Made by a program: the position numbers and the translations under genes. From positions 1 through 6,246 of the forward strand of contig JAFCBW010000070.1 in assembly GCA_017610525.1 (NCBI GenBank): 6,246 nt of DNA, read 5' to 3'. The notes under the pieces are model-generated. The model saw nothing but the letters and a program-made list of their open reading frames with translations. It ran no database searches and was not told the DNA's origin. Positions 1 through 4,897 of the stretch are shown here, piece after piece. Source of the stretch: Candidatus Nanohalarchaeota archaeon. GTDB lineage: Archaea; EX4484-52; B79-G9. Every line of letters begins with the position of its first letter. The first letter of the stretch is position 1.

Positions 1-57
1 CGGCATCAAAACAAAAACCACTGCAAGAACAAAAACAATCTGTCTCATCGCCCCCAT
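1..57 (-). CDS. N terminus of an exported or membrane-anchored protein (partial)
   Basis: Only the first 19 codons are in the window; the gene runs off the left edge. Read on the minus strand from the ATG at 57, the peptide starts MGAMRQIVFVLAVVFVLMP: a short basic start followed by a run of hydrophobic residues, which is how a signal peptide or N-terminal membrane anchor begins. An AGGAG sequence (plus-strand CTCCT at 62-66) lies 4 bases before this ATG. In-frame ATGs also exist at 48, 81, 102 and 111; the longest version adds a basic, non-hydrophobic leader of 18 residues. I prefer 57 because of the ribosome binding site. The function cannot be told from so little sequence. Confidence 0.42.
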   Translation of the reverse strand, partial: MGAMRQIVFVLAVVFVLMP

Positions 58-221
58 CTTTCTCCTGACAGCATTATTCATAGATTTCACCAAATAAGTC
101 ATACGTTCCATAATCAACAACAACATCAATAAGCCAATTCATACCCACTCACAAGCCTCACAAGCGCTACTGCGCCAGAATCTCACATTTCCCAAACATC
201 TGCCTAACAATTGCCTTCAAA

Positions 222-234
222 CTTTTATATATTT
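222..234. promoter_or_regulatory. TATA-box-like element, near-symmetric
   Basis: The plus strand reads TTTTATATAT at 223-232, preceded by CAAAC, which resembles an archaeal BRE plus TATA box. The minus strand reads ATATATAAAA preceded by GGCAAAT, also acceptable. On the minus strand, transcription from about 200 would reach the partial gene at 57 with a long leader. On the plus strand it would start near 254, where no convincing gene lies. Direction is undecided. Confidence 0.35.
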
Positions 235-382
235 GCCCAACATCCCTCCAAAAATGCACGTAGTGTTACCCCTACAACACAACAACTTGTGCGCTCCAAC
301 AACAAACCACCCACAACCAACTCCCACAAGAACATAACCCTCATGGAACTCACACACATTCCTTCCACACAATAGCGATTCA

Positions 383-396
383 GGCGCTCAAGCGCC
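383..396. repeat. GC-rich hairpin
   Basis: GGCGC (383-387) and GCGCC (392-396) form a perfect 5-bp stem around the loop TCAA. It stands out from the A/C-rich surroundings. No T-run follows on either strand, so it does not look like a terminator. It may be part of a structured transcript or simply chance. Confidence 0.3.
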
Positions 397-570
397 GACC
401 CCGTCCATGGAATTTACCAATATCACATGTTTCTCTCGTTAGACCCCCAACAACACCAACAAATCATGACCCAACATAACCCTTTTGTTTGAACGAACAA
501 ATATCCTTCATCACCATGGAATGAACCAACAAAACCAGACGATTTCCAAACCAGTCCCAAACGCGCTGCG

Positions 571-578
571 TATATAAA
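571..578. promoter_or_regulatory. TATA-box-like element
   Basis: TATATAAA at 571-578 on the plus strand, TTTATATA on the minus strand. A plus transcript would begin near 600 and run into the repeat-containing region at 670-740; a minus transcript would begin near 548. No confident gene follows in either direction, so this is either a promoter for an unseen RNA or an unused AT-rich site. Confidence 0.25.
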
Positions 579-670
579 CAGGCAAATGCATATGTTCCAA
601 CAACATACAGCTCATTTCCACATCCTCTATACGTTGCCGGTTTTTGCAAAAGACCCTTCCCATCACCGTT

Positions 671-708
671 CCGGATCCGTTGCGCGGTTGGGAAACCGTA
701 TCCGTTGC
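671..708. repeat. 13-base direct repeat flanking a GNRA-type hairpin
   Basis: CCGGATCCGTTGC (671-683) and CCGTATCCGTTGC (696-708) match at 12 of 13 bases, offset by 25. Between and partly inside the copies is a perfect 5-bp stem, CGGTT (685-689) with AACCG (694-698), closed by GGGA, which fits the GNRA tetraloop rule on the plus strand. Outside it, GGAT (673-676) could pair with ATCC (700-703). The arrangement suggests RNA structure but is too small to name. Confidence 0.35.
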
Positions 709-709
709 T

Positions 710-740
710 TTAGCCTCCCAAATACATTACTTAGCCTCCC
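710..740. repeat. Direct repeat TTAGCCTCCC, 21-base period
   Basis: TTAGCCTCCC occurs at 710-719 and again at 731-740. On the minus strand the similarity extends upstream (GTATT, then 1 or 3 differing bases, then GGGAGGCTAA). The 21-base offset keeps the reading frame, so both copies end Gly-Gly-stop in the frame of the 46-residue reading frame at 731-871. It looks like a small tandem duplication of that frame's tail. Confidence 0.4.
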
Positions 741-871
741 GCGAATACCTTCCCGAAATTAGTCTTCACACGCGCAGGCTCAAACTCATAATATGCCTGC
801 TTATCAAACCATGCGCAATCCCTGTCCGAAACGTCAGCCCCGATGCGTAAAAAACAACTGCGAAGCAACAT
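731..871 (-). CDS. Possible 46-residue protein immediately downstream of traB
   Basis: This short minus-strand frame starts with an ATG two bases after the traB stop (sequence TGAGGATG across the junction) and ends with TAA at 731-733. The first ten residues are unremarkable. From about residue 11 the product looks protein-like and balanced (GADVSDRDCAWFDKQAYYEF, then acidic and basic residues, ending KVFAGG), and many codons begin with G, as in real genes. I recognise no family. Its position suggests translational coupling to traB. It may be a genuine small protein, the surviving piece of a longer gene (the same frame continues open further left after two stops), or chance. A T-run on the minus strand at 849-854 lies inside it and could instead be a traB terminator. 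Confidence 0.27.
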   Translation of the reverse strand: MLLRSCFLRIGADVSDRDCAWFDKQAYYEFEPARVKTNFGKVFAGG

Positions 872-873
872 CC

Positions 874-1548
874 TCAACACTTTCGCTCCGTATCCTCCCT
901 GGATTCAAGCAGCTTCCCCACACCCTTAACATGCCCTGCCCCCATGACAGCCACAACATCCTCAAACTCATCCCCCAGCTTTTGGAGGTTACGCGCCATA
1001 ACATGATTCCTCTCAACAACAAGAACCACATAGACCGAAGGAAAATGCCGCCGAAGCTCACCCATAGCATACTCAATAAATTCATCATCCGGAACCTTAT
1101 TAAGATCAATATCGCGAGACATCACAAGCCCCTTGACAGGAATCCCAACAACACCCACACCCATATACAAAAGAAGCTTCAACTGCCCAAAAAACCCAAG
1201 CTTGCGCATAAGACGGGAAAGAGTCACATTGATATCCTGATCAATAAAAGCGACCTTAGCACCAACCTCATGTGCGCAATCACACGCCGCAAGCATCTCC
1301 TCCCCCGGCAGGATATTGGTCTCCTTTGACAACTGCTTCTGCACATGGCGAAGAACCAGGAATATCGCCTTCTGCAAGATCGGCATCTCAATCTTCCCTT
1401 TTCCCTTCTCCCGCGACTTCAACGCAACATACCTGTCCATATCAAGCTCAACAGCGACACAGCCCGGCTTCTTATCCCCTATCGCCTTCTTCACTTTCGA
1501 AACACTCTCACCGGCAACATGAGAAGTCCCCACAATATAGATCGTCAT
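874..1548 (-). CDS. TraB/PrgY family protein (TIKI-type fold), short form
   Basis: The product is 224 residues and belongs to the TraB/PrgY/TIKI superfamily, related to enterococcal pheromone-shutdown proteins and TIKI metalloproteases; the archaeal members have no settled role. Visible signatures are GTSHV at residues 7-11, VELD at 33-36, a Glu-Glu pair at 83-84, IDQDI at 102-106 (IDRDI is more usual), VVERN at 177-181 and GAGHVKG at 203-209. The two Gly-x-x-His motifs and conserved Glu residues are typical of the family. The C-terminal membrane helices of longer members are absent, so this form is probably soluble. I chose ATG 1548 rather than 1581: AAGGTG sits 5 bases before it, and the TATA box at 1585-1592 puts transcription start near 1562, which excludes the longer start. 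It is divergent from the toxin-antitoxin pair. Confidence 0.88.
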   Translation of the reverse strand: MTIYIVGTSHVAGESVSKVKKAIGDKKPGCVAVELDMDRYVALKSREKGKGKIEMPILQKAIFLVLRHVQKQLSKETNILPGEEMLAACDCAHEVGAKVAFIDQDINVTLSRLMRKLGFFGQLKLLLYMGVGVVGIPVKGLVMSRDIDLNKVPDDEFIEYAMGELRRHFPSVYVVLVVERNHVMARNLQKLGDEFEDVVAVMGAGHVKGVGKLLESREDTERKC

Positions 1549-1584
1549 AAAAACACCTTGCAACATCTTAATAATTAACACACA

Positions 1585-1592
1585 TATATAAA
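1585..1592. promoter_or_regulatory. TATA box of traB, possibly shared with the divergent antitoxin gene
   Basis: The minus strand reads TTTATATA at 1592-1585. With the usual archaeal spacing of about 26 bases from the box centre, transcription would start near 1562, giving traB a leader of about 14 bases that carries its AAGGTG site. The plus strand reads TATATAAA at the same place; transcription rightward would begin near 1615, about 34 bases before the antitoxin ATG. No better plus-strand box is seen before 1649, so both genes may use one element. Confidence 0.6.
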
Positions 1593-1612
1593 TTCCTGAT
1601 ACCCATAATACC

Positions 1613-1637
1613 TATTGCGAATCTAATTACCGCAATA
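1613..1637. promoter_or_regulatory. Inverted repeat, candidate operator of the toxin-antitoxin genes
   Basis: TATTGCG (1613-1619) and CGCAATA (1631-1637) are perfect inverted 7-base arms separated by 11 bases. Arm centres are 18 bases apart, close to two helical turns, as expected for a dimeric DNA-binding protein. The repeat covers the predicted rightward transcription start and ends 11 bases before the antitoxin ATG. Antitoxins commonly repress their own operon through such sites; the assignment here is inferred from position and symmetry. Confidence 0.5.
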
Positions 1638-1648
1638 AGGCGAGAGAA

Positions 1649-1846
1649 ATGCAGGAGATAATAGAAAAAAGTAAATTTGAGAAAGAAGGATATTCTGTTT
1701 CCGTTAAGGGTTTTGTTACAATTCTGGAGCCAAAGAATGTGACAAAGCAGACTTCTGGAATCATTTCATTTGGCAGAAAAAAAGTCGATATCCATAAAGA
1801 GATTGGGGATATGGTCGAAAGCAGAGTATTACGCAAGGTGTCATGA
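1649..1846 (+). CDS. Putative antitoxin partner of the PIN toxin, family not recognised
   Basis: This is a 65-residue protein whose stop codon overlaps the start of the PIN-domain gene, the usual layout of a VapB antitoxin before VapC. The N-terminal part looks beta-rich (EGYSVSVKGFVTILEP, about residues 13-28). It is followed by a basic patch around FGRKK (about 41-45) and a likely helix near the C terminus (DIHKEIGDMVESRVL, about 47-61). I see no AbrB, ribbon-helix-helix, Phd or MerR signature, so the family is open. The antitoxin role rests on gene order, size and the inverted repeat upstream. AGGCGAGAG before the ATG is a plausible ribosome binding site. Base use is G- and T-richer than in traB or the pyr genes, suggesting it arrived together with the toxin. 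Confidence 0.7.
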   Translation: MQEIIEKSKFEKEGYSVSVKGFVTILEPKNVTKQTSGIISFGRKKVDIHKEIGDMVESRVLRKVS

Positions 1847-2352
1847 TGCAGGATATACCAAAAGGAGAAATGGTTTACATAGATTCGTCTATCTGGATTA
1901 GACATTATAGTAGTGATTTGCAATCCAGAAAGGAATGCACAAATTTCCTGAGGTCTGTTGAACTCGGAAAGTATCGGGCGTTTATATCGACTTTAGTGGT
2001 GGATGAAGTATCCTATATTTTACTAAAGCAGAAAGCACAGGAATTATTGGATGAAAACAGGCATTATAAGATAATGGATAAATTAAAAAAAGATAAAGAG
2101 TTATTCTCTCAGTGTTGGGAAATTGCACAGGAACATGTGTATCATGTCCTTGCCATGAAAGAAAAGGGCGTTCTAAGAATCATAAGTCAAATGCCTGAAC
2201 TGGAAATGTTTTCATCAACAATAAATAAATACCAACTATTTCCAAGAGATGCTACGCATTTAAGCCTGATGCAATCCATGAATATTTCCGACATTGTTAC
2301 TACCGACTCTGATTTTGACAAGATTAGAGAAATCACCGTCTGGAAACCATGA
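1843..2352 (+). CDS. PIN-domain ribonuclease toxin, VapC-like
   Basis: The 169-residue product is a PIN-domain protein of the VapC type, expected to be a magnesium-dependent RNase that is held inactive by its antitoxin. The acidic active-site set is visible: Asp14 in VYIDSSIWIRHY, Glu55 in VVDEVSY, Asp136 in PRDATHLSL and Asp155 in VTTDSDFDKI, with the usual closing strand ITVWKP. At 169 residues it is longer than many VapC proteins (around 130); the extra length is a charged helical stretch at roughly residues 63-115. There are two adjacent ATGs, 1843 and 1846; AGGTG at 1836-1840 is better spaced for 1846, which would remove one Met. It overlaps the antitoxin stop by a few bases and ends 9 bases before pyrD. 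All catalytic residues are intact, so it is probably active. Confidence 0.87.
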   Translation: MMQDIPKGEMVYIDSSIWIRHYSSDLQSRKECTNFLRSVELGKYRAFISTLVVDEVSYILLKQKAQELLDENRHYKIMDKLKKDKELFSQCWEIAQEHVYHVLAMKEKGVLRIISQMPELEMFSSTINKYQLFPRDATHLSLMQSMNISDIVTTDSDFDKIREITVWKP

Positions 2353-2361
2353 AGTGTTACA

Positions 2362-3267
2362 ATGACAATAAAAACATCCTTTCTCAACATGAACCTCAAA
2401 AACCCATTAGTTCTAAGCGCAGGCATCCTCGGCGTATCCGCATCAACAATGATTCGTGCATACAACTGTGGCGCAGCCGCAGTAACAACAAAATCTATAA
2501 GCATCACCCCAAGGCAGGGCCACAAAAATCCCACAGTCATCGCATACGAAAAAGGGCTGATGAACGCAGTCGGTCTCTCAAACCCCGGCATAGGCGCATT
2601 CACAGAAGAGATAAAAAAAATCAGGCAAAAAAACATCCCCCTGATTCTGAACACAATCGGCAAAACTCCCCAGGAAATGGCGCAGGTAGCCAAAAAAGGA
2701 GAACAAGCAGGCGCAGGAATAATCGAGCTAAACCCCTCGTGCCCAAACGTAACCCACGAAAAACCTTATGCCTCTGACCCAAAACTCCTGAAAGAACTGA
2801 TAACAACAGTAAAAAAGCGCATAAAAATACCAGTGATAGTAAAGCTCTCACCAAACGTAGAAAACATAAAAGAAATAGCCAAATCCGCAGAACAGGCAGG
2901 CGCAGACGGCATAACCGCAATAAACACAGTAGGTCCAGGCATGCTTATAGACATCGCAGCAAAAAAACCCGTCCTCGACTTCAAGACAGGCGGCATAAGC
3001 GGCCCCGCCATAAGGCCGATTGCAGTGCGCTGCGTATATGACATCTATGAGACAGTAAAGATCCCGATAATCGGCACAGGCGGAATAACAAGCGCAAACG
3101 ACGCAATCGAGATGATGATGGCAGGCGCAACACTTGCAGGTATCGGCTCAGCCATATATTATCATGACATCAGCATCTTCAAAAAAATAGCAGAGGACAT
3201 GGAAAAATGGCTAAAACAAAACAACTACAAAAGTGTAGAAGAACTAATCGGTGCCGCGCATGTGTGA
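2362..3267 (+). CDS. pyrD: Dihydroorotate dehydrogenase, class IB catalytic subunit
   Basis: This is a 301-residue FMN enzyme with a TIM-barrel fold that oxidises dihydroorotate to orotate in the cytoplasm, the fourth step of UMP synthesis. Motifs in order: LVLSAGILG near residue 16, the FMN/substrate lysine in TTKSIS at 44, NAVGLSNPG at 68-76, the catalytic Cys127 in ELNPSCPNV, VKLSPNV at 160-166, AINT at 186-189, TGGISGPAIRPIA at 209-221 and the phosphate-binding IIGTGGI and GIGSAIYY segments near 236-267. A cysteine base in SCPN, together with an adjacent pyrK, identifies class IB, which passes electrons through PyrK to NAD+. The start follows the toxin stop by 9 bases; GAAGTG before the ATG is a weak ribosome binding site, and I see no good TATA box immediately upstream. 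Its end overlaps pyrK. Confidence 0.96.
   Translation: MTIKTSFLNMNLKNPLVLSAGILGVSASTMIRAYNCGAAAVTTKSISITPRQGHKNPTVIAYEKGLMNAVGLSNPGIGAFTEEIKKIRQKNIPLILNTIGKTPQEMAQVAKKGEQAGAGIIELNPSCPNVTHEKPYASDPKLLKELITTVKKRIKIPVIVKLSPNVENIKEIAKSAEQAGADGITAINTVGPGMLIDIAAKKPVLDFKTGGISGPAIRPIAVRCVYDIYETVKIPIIGTGGITSANDAIEMMMAGATLAGIGSAIYYHDISIFKKIAEDMEKWLKQNNYKSVEELIGAAHV
3250..3253 (+). promoter_or_regulatory. Ribosome binding site deciding the pyrK start
   Basis: GGTG, inside the last codons of pyrD, lies 6 bases before the ATG at 3260. This favours ATG 3260 over the in-frame GTG at 3251 and means the unusual N-terminal block of PyrK is translated. Confidence 0.5.
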
Positions 3268-4147
3268 AAAGAAGAAACAACAACACAGTTGTGTGCTTGA
3301 GCGAAAGCGAAACACACTTAATGATCAACCTTTTAGAAGGTTGAAAGACTATCCGGTTGGTGTAAAGATAACAGACATAATCACAGAAACCCACGACACA
3401 AAAACATTCATTCTTGATAAACCCATAGACGCCAAACCCGGCCAGTTCGTAATGGTATGGATCCCGCGCATAGACGAAAAACCCTTCACAATAACCAAAA
3501 GCGGCAAACACCTCGCAATAACAGTAAAAAAGAAAGGAAAAGCAACAAGCGCAATGCACAGCATGAAAAAAGGCGACATCCTGGGAATCCGCGGACCCTA
3601 CGGCAACGGCACCTTCGACCTCGAAAAAAAGAAAAAAATAATACTCGCAGGCGGCGGCTACGGAACCCTTGGCCTTGCACTCCTGTTAGAAGAAGCAACA
3701 AAAAAAAACATAAAAGTTGACGCAATCATAGGCGCAGACACCCAAAAAAACATCATTTTCACAGACCGCTTCAAAAAACTTGGCGCAAGAGTAACAATCA
3801 CAACCGACGACGGAACAGAAGGAAAAAAAGGCTTTGCAACCGAGGCTCTGGAAGAAAAACTAAATGCCCGAAAATACGACGCAATCTACACATGCGGCCC
3901 TGAAATAATGATGAGATATGTCCTAAAACTAGGCATGAAGTACGGAGTAGAAGTACAGGCATCCTTGGAGCGCTGGATGAAATGCGGCTTCGGAATTTGC
4001 GGCGGATGCGCTCTGGACCCATCAGGCCTGCGCGTCTGCAAAGACGGCCCCGTCTTCAAGACCGATATCCTAAAAGACATAGAAGGCTTCGGCGCAACAA
4101 CAAGAGACAAGAGTGGCGCAAAAGTACAATGGAAAGATATGAACTAA
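3260..4147 (+). CDS. pyrK: Dihydroorotate dehydrogenase electron transfer subunit (FAD, 2Fe-2S)
   Basis: PyrK carries electrons from PyrD's FMN through a [2Fe-2S] cluster and FAD to NAD+. The 295-residue product shows the ferredoxin-reductase layout. First comes an FAD-binding barrel (about residues 32-120) with KPFTI at 74-78, where an Arg-Pro-x-Ser/Thr motif is usual. Next is a nucleotide-binding domain opening with ILAGGGYGTLG near 127-137 and containing CGPE at 212-215. A C-terminal cluster motif has Cys242, 247, 250 and 260 (C-x4-C-x2-C-x9-C). The start overlaps pyrD by 8 bases, so translation is probably coupled. Odd: the first 30 or so residues, including two cysteines at 2 and 11, do not resemble PyrK, whose usual sequence begins near YPVGVKITDI. 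That block also differs in codon use and holds two RNA hairpins. Confidence 0.93.
   Translation: MCEKKKQQHSCVLERKRNTLNDQPFRRLKDYPVGVKITDIITETHDTKTFILDKPIDAKPGQFVMVWIPRIDEKPFTITKSGKHLAITVKKKGKATSAMHSMKKGDILGIRGPYGNGTFDLEKKKKIILAGGGYGTLGLALLLEEATKKNIKVDAIIGADTQKNIIFTDRFKKLGARVTITTDDGTEGKKGFATEALEEKLNARKYDAIYTCGPEIMMRYVLKLGMKYGVEVQASLERWMKCGFGICGGCALDPSGLRVCKDGPVFKTDILKDIEGFGATTRDKSGAKVQWKDMN
3291..3344 (+). repeat. Two tandem hairpins in the pyrK 5' coding block
   Basis: Hairpin 1: GTGTG (3291-3295) pairs with CACAC (3313-3317), and inside it GC-GAAA-GC (3301-3308) makes a GNRA-capped stem. Hairpin 2: TCAACCTT (3325-3332) pairs perfectly with AAGGTTGA (3337-3344) around the loop TTAG. They sit 31 to 84 bases after the pyrK ATG. 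They could influence translation of pyrK relative to pyrD, act as an RNA processing site, or mark a small inserted palindromic element. No T-run follows, so a terminator is unlikely. Confidence 0.5.
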
Positions 4148-4171
4148 AATGACATTATGGGTGATACATAA

Positions 4172-4816
4172 ATGACAACATCAGAACAAGTAGCAAAAAT
4201 CCTTCTGGAAATAAAAGCAGTAACACTTAAACCAGAAAAACCCTACCGTTACGCATCAGGAATCCTAAGCCCAATATATTGCGATAATCGCCTCCTGATG
4301 TCATACATTGACAAAAGAGAACAGGTAATCAACTATTTCATAGATACAATAAAACAAAATAACCTCCAATTCGACATCATCGCCGGAACAGCAACAGCAG
4401 GCATCCCTCACGCAGCATGGCTTGCAGAAAAACTAAAAAAACCCATGATATACATAAGGGCAGGCGCAAAAGAACACGGCAAAACCAACCAGATAGAAGG
4501 AAAACTTGAGAAAGGACAGAAAGTCCTGGTAATCGAAGACCTCATCTCAACCGGTGGAAGCTCAGTTGCCGCAGTAGAAGCAGTACGAAACGCAGGCGGC
4601 ATTGTAACAGACTGCCTGGCAATCTTCACATACGAGATGCAAAAAGCAAAAGACAAATTCAAAGAATCTGATTGCAACATAATCACACTAAGCGACTTTA
4701 GCACATTGATTCGTATCTCTGGTGAAAATAACTACATCAACACAGATTCAGTAAAAAAAGCACTGGAATGGAGCAAAGACCCCCAAAAATGGGGCAAAAA
4801 AATGGGCTTTGAATAA
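4172..4816 (+). CDS. pyrE: Orotate phosphoribosyltransferase
   Basis: PyrE joins orotate to PRPP to form OMP, the fifth step of UMP synthesis. The 214-residue product has the family signatures. These are RYASGILSPIYCDNR at 26-40 (orotate side), DIIAGTATAGIPHAAWLAEKL at 68-88, the flexible catalytic loop RAGAKEHGKTNQIEG at 96-110 with Arg96, Lys100 and His102, and the PRPP-binding motif VLVIEDLISTGGS at 118-130. Length is normal for the family. The start is set by GGTGAT at 4160-4165, six bases before the ATG and complementary to the archaeal 16S 3' end. It follows pyrK by 24 bases with no TATA box in between, so it is very likely on the pyrD-pyrK transcript. Confidence 0.96.
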   Translation: MTTSEQVAKILLEIKAVTLKPEKPYRYASGILSPIYCDNRLLMSYIDKREQVINYFIDTIKQNNLQFDIIAGTATAGIPHAAWLAEKLKKPMIYIRAGAKEHGKTNQIEGKLEKGQKVLVIEDLISTGGSSVAAVEAVRNAGGIVTDCLAIFTYEMQKAKDKFKESDCNIITLSDFSTLIRISGENNYINTDSVKKALEWSKDPQKWGKKMGFE

Positions 4817-4842
4817 CACGATAAAATAGCGAAATGCAAAAA

Positions 4843-4850
4843 TTATATAT
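4843..4850 (+). promoter_or_regulatory. TATA box of pyrF
   Basis: TTATATAT at 4843-4850, preceded by the A-rich GCAAAAA that could serve as BRE. About 26 bases from its centre gives a start near 4872 and a leader of about 26 bases that contains AAAGGT at 4886-4891, 7 bases before the pyrF ATG. It lies in the 81-base gap after pyrE, so pyrF can be transcribed independently of pyrDKE. Confidence 0.6.
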
Positions 4851-4897
4851 TCAAAAGAACCAAAAGAACTCATAATAAACATACTAAAGGTATTATC

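Larger units (their letters stand above)
58..463. other. Gene-poor spacer, A/C-rich on the plus strand
   Basis: I find no convincing coding sequence here on either strand. It contains a TATA-like site at 223-232, two small GC-rich hairpins (GCGC-TACT-GCGC at 164-175 and a stronger one at 383-396) and a perfect tandem copy of CTCACAAGC at 148-165. A 27-codon reading frame starts at 254, exactly where a leaderless transcript from the TATA-like site would begin. Its product is almost only T, P, N, Q and H, which is what this A/C-rich background gives by chance, so I do not call it a gene. Confidence 0.5.
464..709 (-). pseudogene. Open minus-strand stretch, possible decayed coding sequence
   Basis: One minus-strand frame stays open from 709 to a TGA at 464. 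Its only initiators before the last quarter are non-ATG (for example TTG at 649). It includes VWDWFGNR and GCGNELYVVGTYAF. It lies in the same frame as the 46-residue reading frame at 731-871, separated from it by two TAA stops. A second frame, with an ATG at 663 and a stop at 511, reads 50 residues with a very hydrophobic end (IVWFCWFIPW). Minus-strand sequence here is G/T-rich, which by itself produces W, G, V, C and F, so protein-like appearance is weak evidence. I recognise no family. It could be a broken gene downstream of traB or plain non-coding DNA. Confidence 0.15.

Noticed and set aside
342..521. Three copies of CATGGA at 342, 406 and 515
   Set aside because: Very short, unevenly spaced, with no longer shared flank; probably chance.
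849..854. Six T on the minus strand just past traB as a terminator
   Set aside because: Too short and without a hairpin to call alone; it also falls within the possible 46-residue reading frame, so it is only mentioned there.
834..1109. 91-residue minus-strand frame overlapping traB
   Set aside because: It lies in another frame across the conserved C-terminal motifs of TraB and is a shadow; its composition follows the G/T-rich strand.
793..1329. 178-residue plus-strand frame opposite traB
   Set aside because: Antisense to a well-supported gene; the product is rich in H, N, K and P as expected from the A/C-rich strand and has no motif.
2187..2693. 168-residue minus-strand frame across the vapC-pyrD junction
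   Set aside because: It is antisense to two clearly identified genes with intact motifs and has no recognisable signature.
3321..3344. Eight-codon frame (MINLLEG) coinciding with the second hairpin
   Set aside because: It lies inside the pyrK reading frame in another phase, is only seven residues long, and has no ribosome binding site that I can see.
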